Assembly: GCA_029891385.1 (NCBI GenBank)
Contig: CM057229.1
Span: 4,961,001 to 5,025,000, forward strand
Origin: Erythroxylum novogranatense
Lineage: Eukaryota > Streptophyta > Magnoliopsida > Malpighiales > Erythroxylaceae
Reading direction: 5' to 3'
Length of the DNA stretch: 64,000 nucleotides
In this document: positions 22,393-32,240 of the stretch, one piece after another
Numbering within the stretch: position 1 is the first letter of the stretch
Layout: each line of letters opens with the position of its first letter
Made by a program: the position numbers and the translations under genes
Notes under the pieces: generated by a model
Told to the model about the DNA's origin: nothing
Seen by the model: the letters and a program-made list of their open reading frames with translations, nothing else
Databases searched by the model: none

Positions 22393-23839
22393 ATTTACTG
22401 CCTTTGTCTTGCCTTTGAACTGATGAAAACCACCGAATGAAAATGCCCCTGTTTTCCTCTGTTCTTGTTGCGATTTTTCTGTCGCGTATGTATGTGTTGA
22501 GGGTGTTGATTTTTTCAACGTTTTGGCTCTCCTTGAGATGTTAAAATCGTTTTGTCGTCGTCCGTAGAGCATGTGACGTTGTCTGAAGGAAGAGGGACGA
22601 TGACTGTACGTGAAGGCTTCGACGTCGTGATTTCTGGAGCGTTGCATGATCGAGTTTTCTGCGTCCCTTGCACATCGTCTGGTCTTCATTGTCCCACCGC
22701 CGGCCTTCCTGCAGCGTTCAACTGCCTCTGGATGTCACACCAGTCGGGGCTCCGTCTGCTCCAGCCGGGTCACGCCCGACCCGGCTGGAGGTTGAAGACG
22801 ACCCCCTTCGTTTTGTAATTTTTTTTAATAAAAATTTTAGTTGGACTTGGGCTTGGTTGTTTTGGGTCCAGCCTTTATGATTCCCAGATCCAGCTTTATG
22901 TTGCTTTTGGTCTTAATGTGTTAGACTATTGGGTTTGGACTTGGGCTATTCCAAATCCAACCTTTAAAATCATTTTGGGTTTGATTTATTTTGGTCTTGG
23001 GCTTGTGCTATTAGAACTAGCCCTTATTATTTTCAGATCCAACTTTAAATCATTTTGTGTTAGATTTTAATTATTTCTTTTAATTATGCATGTCTTATTA
23101 TTCACATTTAAGTGTATGACATGCATATACTAATTATTTAATTTTGCACAAATTACATGTGATTAATTGTCAATTTTGTATGTATAAATTCATGATTATT
23201 ATACATGCAAACTTAGATTAATTATTTTGTGCATTATTATTTAATTTATCTATTTTAATTTTAAAAATTATGTGTGATTACTTGCAAATTTTGTGTGTAT
23301 AAATTAATGGTTATTTTACATGCAAAAATTGTTTTAATTATTTTGCATTATTATTTCATTTGTTTGCATTATTTATGATTGGATGCAAATATGAAGGCTT
23401 TAATTTAAAGCTTAAAATTATGTTAGTGATCATATGATTTTAATTAATTGGGAGTAGCCAAACATCTCAAATTAATTTAATTATATATTTAGCTTAAGAT
23501 CACATTAATACATAAATTGTAATTAATCATATGTGATATAATAAAATCTACCCACAGAATTTTATTATATGTATATGATTAATTAGGATAAAATATCGAT
23601 TATATTTCTTAATTACCCATGTGAATTAAGAAAAGGAACATAATTCTATAGTTTTATCATAACGTTTCAGATGACTTTAATTGAGTAATTCTTTAACCCA
23701 CAGGCAAGTATTATGTCACTAGAGTCATCTATTAAATGCATGATTTACATTGGTAAATTATGAATCATTATGGGTCTCAACATATATATAACGAGCATAT
23801 ATTTTTATTTCTTAATTTGCAAGTACTCATTCATATAAT
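22393..23839 (+). other. 5' leader of copia element B
   Basis: About 1.45 kb of untranslated leader. The first 430 bp are comparatively GC-rich and contain a perfect 12-bp inverted repeat (22759-22770 and 22779-22790, 8-base loop). The remainder is AT-rich. No gene is seen. In retroelements this region commonly carries packaging and dimerisation signals; a role for the stem is inference. Confidence 0.7.
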
Positions 23840-24351
23840 ATTCAATGTGATATTCCCGAATTAAGAGGTGACAACTATAAGGTTTGGAAGGAGAGAATTT
23901 TGCTTCATTTAGGCTGGATGGATATAGACTATGCTATTCGAAAAATCGAACCTCCAAGTACGACTGAGACCAGAACTCCAGAAGTTATTGCTCTTTATGA
24001 CAGATGGGAGAGATCTAACCGCCTCTCCGTAACGTTCATAAATACCAAAATTTCTGCTGGCATTCGTAGTTCAGTTGATCAGCATAGTAATGTGAAAGAT
24101 CTATTAAAGGCCATTGATGAGCAATTTGCTACATCCGACAAGGCCCTAGCCAACACTTTAATCATGCAATTGTCATCGTTAAGGCTCACTGGAATCAAAG
24201 GGGTACGTGATCATATAATGCGTATGAGTGACATAGCGGCTCAATTGAAAGCGTTGGAATGTACCATATCGGAATCTTTCCTAGTGCATTACATTCTGTG
24301 CACTTTACCTCAACTATACGGTCCCTTTAAGATATCCTATAACACACATAA
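23840..24351 (+). pseudogene. copia element B gag, 5' part
   Basis: Frame open from about 23848 with IPELRGDNYKVWKERILLHL, DIDYAIRK, WERSNRLSVTFI and LRLTGIKGVRDHIMRM, the plant copia gag (UBN2-type) pattern. No in-frame ATG precedes it, so the start has been lost or altered. The frame runs to the CATAA target site at 24347-24351 and continues in frame at 36698. Confidence 0.88.
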
Positions 24352-25948
24352 TGTAACATCCCACCCCCTCCTGGAAGGGTAAAATAGGAAATGGGTCATT
24401 GGATGAGACTAATAGGGATGTGTGAGTAGTGTCAGTATCTTTGCATCGTGATTAGTGAATTTGTGCACACGAACTGCTTGGTCATGCATTCATGACATTC
24501 CGATAATTAGCCTAACGGCATTTTATTGTGATAAATGTGGTTATGGGATTTGAAAAATTATTCGAAAGCGCCATCGAGCGCTTTTACATTTTTTGGGATT
24601 TATAGGAATTTTTCTGGAATTTTCCGGAGAAAATTTCCGGACCGGCAAAATCGCCGGTAACTGGCCTAAACGTGTTTTTGTGTTAGAAAAGGTGATTTTC
24701 GTGTTTGAAAAATTATTTGGAGTGCACTGTTACGTGCTTTACAATTTTAGGGAATTTCATTAAATGTCAAAAAAAAAAAAGATTCGGGGAAATTCCCGGA
24801 CCAGAAAAAAATTGCCAATTGGCGAACCGGTTAAATTTTTACTGATTTTTGGATCTATCCAATTATTTACCTTGGAGGGACCCATAATTGGACCCTTAAA
24901 CCTAGTGAACCGAAAATGAGATTTGCATTATATTGGTCTTGGTTTTAAAATTTTTGATTGGTTATGACTTTTCCACATTTGACTATGTGACCTAAGCATT
25001 TAATGCTTAAGGATGACTTGGCCATATCCTAGAATTTTCGGATGCTCTCTTAAAAAGGGATAAAAAGATGATTTATTGGTTTGTTTCTCATCACCATCCG
25101 AAATCAACTTTGCCTCTTCTCCTCTCCATCAATTTTCCTCCTTTCAAATCACTTCTTCTTCCAAACTCAAGCTTTCCTTCATGCAACCAAGTTGTTGTCT
25201 TGCCATGATGACCTCCCCTCTTGCATGTGTTTGAAGAGAGTGAAGAAGGTGTTGAGGTGAGATAGTAAAGGGATTGAAGAATTGGAAGTTTTAAATAGGT
25301 AAAGTTTTAAGTTAAGTGTTTAATTATGCTTGATTTTGTAGTTAATACATCATGGTAGTTAGAAGCATTTAAAGGGGATTATGGTATTATTATTAAGTTT
25401 ATTGATGCTTTATTTTGATGAGAAGTATAGTATAAATTAATGGGTATAAATGTAAGGTATGTAAGGATAATGAATGGTAATGGTTAAGTTTGGCTTTAGC
25501 TTGATTTTGAATTCATATTGATGATTAATTGTGCATGGAAAGGGAAGAGGTTAGTGCTGCCAATTTTGGTAGGAATGCCTAGTGAATGTAGACATGATAT
25601 AGGGACTGATTTTGTGTCCAATTAAGATGCTTATGGATGTAGGAAGGGTGTTGGAATGAAAGGAAGTGAATAGAGAAGTAAAGCTGGAAAATTGATATTT
25701 GACCTATTGCACTGATTTGACCATAACTCATAGTGTAGAAATGTAAATGAGGTAAGGTCAGTTGCCACTGAAACTTTGGGATGTTGGCTTCAATTTAGTG
25801 TGAAATGGGTGTTGTTGAATTCCAATGATAGAAGGGTGAAATTTTGCATGGAAAGTTACTGTTCCATTGCCTATGAACAGTAACCGCAACCATGACATCT
25901 GAGTTTTGTTGATTTTATGAATTAATTGAGATGGAATTAGGAAAATGA

Positions 25949-26783
25949 TCTTCATGGAAGTTGTAGAATATTTGATTATCTTTCCATTGCTACTGATCTT
26001 GTTATTTTTGGAATTATATATTGGGAGATATGAATTGATTACTAATGACTGGTTTTGAGCATTTTGGATGAAACCTAGCTTAAGTGTGATTTTGTGAGTT
26101 TACTGATTGGAGGCAATTTTAACATTTTAAGTGGACTGAATTGGTGTGAGTGAACTTCTGAAAAGTTGTAGAGGAAAAGATTACCTTGAAAATGACATAT
26201 GGTTTGTAATTTTAGAAGTCAGAATTGGGAGATATGATTTTCAAAACTGATCCTACATTAGGTGATGAATGGCTGATGACAACAGAGACTTCCATAACAG
26301 TTTTCAAATTGTTAGAGATCGAATTGGATGTTGAGTGCTTCATGAAAATTGAAGTTTGAGATGTTATCTTTTCAGGGATATAAAGTTCTGAATTTACTGA
26401 CTTGTGTACAGAGAGTTATGCTTGTTGAAATATTACTGCTCATGTTGGATGATTTCAGGGACAGCATCATTGATTGAATTATTTGACCAAGTTAACAATG
26501 GAATTGGATTTTTAGTTGTTCATGAAAGTTAGATATAACATTGTGACCTTGATGAACATAGTTATTGTGCAATTTTTGACTGAACAGAATGAGAGTTATT
26601 AAATTTGAAATGTACTGTTCTGTTTTAATGGGATTGGAGTAGGCAGAAGGTTTGATGGGATATTTGACACCCTTAGGGTTGGAATTGATTTTTATGGTCT
26701 TCTTGAGAATTGTAGAGCTTTTCATAAGCTTTCCAATGAGGTATAGTGGGTATTTTTCTGAATTGTGTGCTAAAAGTTAGAGT
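25949..26783 (+). repeat. five diverged 84-bp modules in the 5' LARD-like LTR
   Basis: Modules start at about 25949, 26152, 26337, 26517 and 26699, spaced 203, 185, 180 and 182 bp. Each begins with a CTTCATGAAAATTGTAGA-like word, has GATATAAAGTT/TTGCAATTTTT-like words in the middle and ends in GAGAGTTATG or GGGAGATATG. The equivalent array in the 3' LTR lies at about 33845-34695. Confidence 0.75.
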
Positions 26784-26830
26784 GGATGGAAATTAAGTTA
26801 TAAATCTGGAAAAAATAGGCAAGCAGAAGG

Positions 26831-27030
26831 AGCCGTCTCGCGAGGGCGAGATAATCGAGCCGGTCGCGAGGGCGACGCCTCGCCCTCGCGACGAAACGAG
26901 GTGATTCAGCCTCGCGAGGCGACGCTATGCCTGAGGGCGAGATTTAAAGAGGCTGGTCGCGAGGCGACGCCCGCCTCGCGACGCAGTGAGGTGAAATCGC
27001 CTGAGGGCGGCGCCTCGCCTCGAGAGGCGC
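26831..27030. repeat. GC-rich TCGCGAGG/GGCGA block, 5' LARD-like LTR
   Basis: About 200 bp, far richer in G+C and CpG than its surroundings, built from repeats of CTCGCGAGGGCGA and its complement, giving many overlapping palindromes. The 3' LTR counterpart is 34731-34952, which carries extra repeat words. The long arginine-rich frame on its minus strand is a composition artefact. Confidence 0.85.
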
Positions 27031-27685
27031 ATTTATGGAAGTGTTTATTTTTTTTTTAAATTTTATTTGGTATTAAATGGTACAATTGTTCTTTTGTCAT
27101 TTTCTTTCCCGTCCGACGTCCGATTGACCTGATTCTAGAGGCATCGGATTCGTTGAATATTTAATTTCATATTATGAAAAAATGGGAATTTTAGACGGAA
27201 TTTGACGTAGCCCCTATCGATTTTAACTTGTAAACACTGTTTTATTTAATCGGGGACCTATAGAGGTCCGAATCATGCACCGTCGTCGCCTATGGATTTC
27301 TAATTTTTCATAGAATTTTATTATGGGAAAATATTGAGTTAGGACCGGAATTCATGAACATGCATATCTCAAAGATCATGAGCACAAATTTCATATTTAG
27401 TGACTCGTATTTTTCTCGATTCATATAGAGGTCCAATTGGAGCGCCGATTGACCGACGTCACGAGGGTTTTCCGCATTAGCTCGAAGCAATAGGTGAGTA
27501 ACCTAGATGGTTTCTCAATTTTTTTATGTGTTTAATATTTCGCGATTATGCCATGTGGAGATAATGGATGGGTATATGTGTGTTTGACTTTGATTGATTT
27601 CGGACCATAGGTGTTTGAAATATTGGGAATGAGATAACGAAGTGCTACTTGTGTGTGACTGTTTGTGAATGTTTACATTGAAGAT

Positions 27686-27831
27686 CTCGGACCAAAGGTC
27701 CGAGGAAATAGGGATTGATATCGAAGTGTTAATTATCTGTCTCGATACATGGGATGTGACTGTAAATGCGATATGGTATGACGCAATAAATTGGAAAAAA
27801 TATATGATTGAAATACCGGACCGAAGGTCCG
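27686..27831. repeat. two short hairpins, CTCGGACC/GGTCCGAG type
   Basis: CTCGGACCAAAGGTCCGAG (27686-27704) is a perfect 8-bp inverted repeat with a 3-base loop. CGGACCGAAGGTCCG (27817-27831) is a 6-bp version. Both recur in the 3' LTR (35598-35616, 35726-35740). A decayed third copy may be CGGACCATAGG near 27600. Confidence 0.85.
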
Positions 27832-27982
27832 AGGAAATGGGAAATGGCATTGAATGTAAGTGATAGAAATAACTGTAAATGGAAATTGGAACATATGCAT
27901 TCATGCATAAGGACATGATCAGATAAAGGCAATTGTGACTGGAGCAGCCACCGTATCAGGGCATATCACGCCTAACGATGTG

Positions 27983-28087
27983 AGAGCCTTCACCAACGCA
28001 TGTGACCTCAGTCCAACGTATTCGAGCCTCAGCTCAATGTATCGTGGCTTCAAGCCCAATGTTTCAGAGCCACTGCTCAACGCAATG
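27983..28087. repeat. five degenerate about 21-bp tandem repeats
   Basis: Successive words of the form GAGCCTCAGCTCAATGTATC, with variants CCAACGTATTC, CAAGCCCAATGTTTC and CTGCTCAACGCAATG. The 3' LTR copy is at 35889-35996. Confidence 0.7.
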
Positions 28088-28787
28088 TGCTATTCATGGG
28101 GACAGCCAAAGCAAATACAATAACATAATGAAAATGGAAAGGGTCTCATGTGCATTGCATATATGGTATGATTAACTGTGGATTGTATGATAGGCGATTC
28201 GCCTTACATTTGTGAAATGTGATTGTACGTATTATTTGGTATTACTTTTGTAAATCGTGATCGTATGTGATAATTGGTAAAGTGTTTGAACATGCATGAA
28301 TTGAGTGAACCATCGATGATGGTTTTCACCGAGTTCGCAAAACTCACCCAAAATTTGCATCTATTTTTCAGTCTCAAGAATACCCCGCTGACACGGAGTA
28401 TATCTCATGTAGACGAGTAAAGGTTAGAGGTTGGGATGGCCAGGTTCCGCATTAGTGTTTTAGTAAATTGTATTCGCAATCATCGTATAACAAGGCATTG
28501 TATTTTCTTGAGCCATTGTGGTAGTAATATTTCCGCATTGATCGATTGTAATTTATTACTGGATGACTGTAATAACTGAAACGGGTTTATATTGAATACG
28601 GATTTTAATTACTTCCTGTGTTTGCCGTGTGAACGTGGAGTTAATGGCTATAAAGAAAAGAAAAGAAAAAAATGTATACTGAATTTTAAATCGACTGATG
28701 TAGTACGCCACCCTCGTGGGACACGGACTCGGATATCACCAACGATATCGGGTTCGGGTCTTACGAGAGTGGGGTGTTACATTTAGG

Positions 28788-28800
28788 TGGTATCAGAGCC
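28788..28800 (+). other. primer binding site of the LARD-like element
   Basis: TGGTATCAGAGCC lies 6 bases after the 5' LTR end and is complementary to initiator tRNA-Met. An intact PBS shows the element was replication-competent when helped. Confidence 0.93.
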
Positions 28801-31800
28801 CAGTAGTACGTAATGTATCCGGCACGCTTTGGAATATAGGTTGCATGCATTTGAGTCGCGTGCGTTGCGCATCGTGGTAATCGATCCCTAGTCGAGTCGC
28901 CGAGGATAAATCCTACGGTGCATAAATGTCAAGTGACTAAGTGAGAGAAGAGTGAGACTGGATTAGAGTGAAAATCCTAAAAGGGATAATTAATTAGGAA
29001 AGGATAAAGGAAAAATGGATAAGAAGATTGAAATTGTACTGGGTTCGAACCCCTTATAAGTGATAGCCGAATGACTGTGTTGGCCTAGACTGATTAAGAA
29101 TTTCCGAATTAAATTGACAATATTATGGTGACAGAAAAATGCAAATGTTGAGAACTTGGAGAGGTCCATTAGAGATATGGGAAGCATATTGATTATAGTA
29201 GATCTAAGCGAAATTAAAATGCCCGGGATGGTTAGGAAATTACAGTTCTGACTGTATATGTCATGAATGGGGAAATATTGGAATTGAGTAAAATGTAGAT
29301 GGTCCAATCGGGCATATTTTGATTCATCAGATTCAAGTTAGAGATTAGTAGATTTTATAGGCAGATGATAATAGCGAAATGGAAAGAAGCTCAATAGAGT
29401 CAGAAGTTTCATCGAGAACTGAAAAAATCGAAAAGGAAAGATGTTCAGTGCCTATTTGAGTGAGATAAAAGTGTACAGATAGACTGAAATGAATTCGGGA
29501 AATGGTTATGAACTAGACCGCATAAGTTTGAGACTGAAATTGTTAGGTGATTATTGTGCTTCGAGGTTGGAAATTGTATGATAAAATCGTAAAGGAAAAA
29601 AGAGACATGATGATTTCTACTTGATGGTGTATCGGGAAATCTTGAATTAGGTGTATATGGACACAAAATGGTAAATGGATAGGTATATAGATAGAGATAA
29701 AATGGAGTAGTATCAACGATTTTGTCGGGTATTGGGACCGTGAACACCCGATCATAGACTGCTTGAGGAAAATAGAAGATAAGTAAAAAAAAAAAAAAAA
29801 AAAATGAATGAAAAATAGAATAATGATCATGTCGATAAGCCAAATTGATATGCCTTATAAGGTCAAGTTGCACGAATGGATAGGGAATGAGACATACAGT
29901 TTAATGATATGGTGAGAATGAAATAAAGATCTTGAAAGAATGAAACCACAATAGTGGTGTATGAAAAGAGTTATTGTCTTTAAGTCAATTTCATTGTTGG
30001 GGATATCTATTGACAAGAATGTTGATTGTGACTAATGAAATGTATGTGATGATATATGGAAATCATAGAGGAAATGAGAGGTAAATGTTTAGAGTGATTA
30101 TAAGTGTGAAGTTCTTAAGAGGTTAAAGTAAGACAAAGGTGGACTGAGTGTACCTGTATGAGAGGAACTGAAAAGTGATTCTGGTATAGATTACTGAATA
30201 AGTGGTAAAGAAAGTGTTTAAGTGACTGCCACGAGGAACCTTCGCGAAAGGAATGTTTTGATCTGTTAAATGATGACATAAGAGTGTCTTGATTGAGATT
30301 GTACGTATAGTGAAGAAGGATTGAAACACAATTAGGAATAATCATTGGTTGATGAGACTTTTGTGGACAAAATTAAAAGTGAAATTGGGTCATAGCTCAT
30401 ACTGTGAGGTTATCTGCACAGTATGTACAGAAATGTAAAGTATCCAACATAAGTGAAATTCTAATTGGAGGTAATCTAATTGCAATGTGACGTGAATCGA
30501 TCTCCAGTTATGATGTAAAACTGTTGAGGAATCTAGATTTGAAACGAAAAATAAAAGAGTCCCGTACTGAGAGAGATACTAAAATAAAATGGAAAATTTT
30601 TGGAGGTTTAAATATGGATGACAAGATATCAACATATGTTGATATGAAAGATATGAAAACAGTTGAGAAGAGAAAATGAAAAAGAGAAACTGAATAGAGA
30701 CAAGAGGGTCAACAAGGGAAACTGACAATGAGGTGATGTAGTGACACCTTCATAAAGAAATTGCAGATACTCGATTGTGGACTCAATGAAAAGGGTAAAA
30801 GATATCAGAACGTCAATAAGACCCTAATAGGGAATTATGCGAGGTAAACAATGGTAGTAATTGTGATTAGAGATGTAATGTGTCGAGAAGTGTTGAGCAG
30901 TGAAAAGTGAAAAGAACGATAAGATTAATTGAGGAATCGACATCGATGATATACATACACCGGGAAAAGTGGGCAAGTGAGTATTGAATCTGCGACAATA
31001 TGTTGAACAAGTATGAAATAAATTGAATCGACCGTGATAAATGGTATTAGTGCCATTCTCATTATTGAAAGCCTTGAAGATAAATTCTATAAGCATACAT
31101 TGTGTTAATTTGAGGAAAGAGACGGGTATAAATCGACAATGCTTTAATGACAGATCCATTACGAGATATTAGGGTTTTCAATTAATGTCAAGCATATCGT
31201 GGGTAATTGTGAAGTGTTCGGAAAATGAAGTTGTAAAAATCGTGATAAGAAAGGTTAAGAGTGCGAGAAAGTAAAGAGGGAAGTTTTATGATGAGTTTGA
31301 ATATACAAATGGAATTGGAAAACTATAGTGAACAAAAGTTGAAGAAGAAGTAAGTGTACAGATAAAAGGCATAAGAACAAGAAAGTGAACTGTCAAAGTT
31401 AGACATTCTAGTCAAAGATATGTGAAAAGTGAAATTGAGTAATTGTAGGTATAGAATGAAATGGTTCTTGGCTCAAGAGTTTATAGATTGAATGTCTAAT
31501 AAGAAAAAGGTTTGATTATGTTCTTGTAATAGAGTTCTGATTGACTGTAAGAATATACGGCTACACTGCGCAGTGCCTACTAGGAGTCAAAGATCATGAT
31601 GAATTTGAGACTATAATAAGTGAGACAAAGGAAAGTGACTTAGGAAGACTGCATGGTTAGCTAAAGTGAAATCGGATCGGACAAATGAGACAGAGTAAAC
31701 TGTATATCCGGATAAAGTGTGTGAACATTATAGAAAAGTGATTTGTCTTACGAGAATCGATTTTAAATATAAAGTGAATGGCATATAATAAATGACTGCA

Positions 31801-32227
31801 TTAGGTACATTGTTACTGATAGTGAATTGGAATTAAGGGAGGTACCAAAGAAATGGAAACGTACTCAATGGAACAGAAATTGGACTATATGGCATTAGGG
31901 AAAAAGTATTGGAAGGATAAAATGTGATCAATGAATAGATTCGAAAATACTGAACTGAGTTATATATATCGGAACCAAAGGAGGTGACTATTCTAGAAAT
32001 GACAAGTGAGATAGCTAAGAAAATGTGATCGCCAATCGATAGTCTTGTCAAACCACATCGTCTTAAGTGATAATGAGTTAGCCATAGTAATCGAACCACT
32101 GACCGAGAGTGGTTACCGTGATCACCCAAAAGTGAATCATTAAGTGGAAAAGTATATGGGATATGAAGAATCATATGATTACCGCCATAGGAATTGTTGA
32201 TCGAGAATTTCGAGGACGAAATTTTAT
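28801..32227 (+). other. internal region of the LARD-like element, no intact gene
   Basis: About 3.4 kb of purine-rich plus strand, broken by stops in all frames. At 29727-29773 the spacing of Cys and His codons resembles a gypsy CCHC knuckle, but only if small indels are allowed, so it is a relic of gag. A 20-base A-run lies at 29785-29804. The last 30 bases (ATTTCGAGGACGAAATTTTA, 32207-32226) correspond to the end of Tekay-type integrase. Minus-strand frames such as 29445-29873 are low-complexity shadows. Confidence 0.8.
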
Positions 32228-32240
32228 AAGGAGGGAGAAT
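32228..32240 (+). other. polypurine tract of the LARD-like element
   Basis: AAGGAGGGAGAAT abuts the 3' LTR start at 32241. Confidence 0.88.

Larger units (their letters stand above)
24352..28781 (+). repeat. 5' LTR of the LARD-like element (4430 bp)
   Basis: TGTAACATCC...GTGTTACA. Internal order: U3 start, oligo-A tract (24771), pyrimidine-rich leader-like segment (25090-25200), five diverged 84-bp modules (25949-26783), GC-rich block (26831-27030), CGTCCGAC motif (27110), two CGGACC/GGTCCG hairpins (27686, 27817), five degenerate about 21-bp repeats (27983-28087), AT-rich end. Short frames inside, such as 28592-28786, recur in both LTRs only because the LTRs are copies. Confidence 0.95.

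Noticed and set aside
27983..28087. CRISPR-like array
   Set aside because: The units are contiguous, degenerate and without unique spacers. The setting is a plant LTR and no cas genes exist.
29445..29873. 142-residue minus-strand frame with poly-Phe
   Set aside because: The Phe run is the complement of the A-run at 29785-29804. The composition is low-complexity and no start or domain is convincing.
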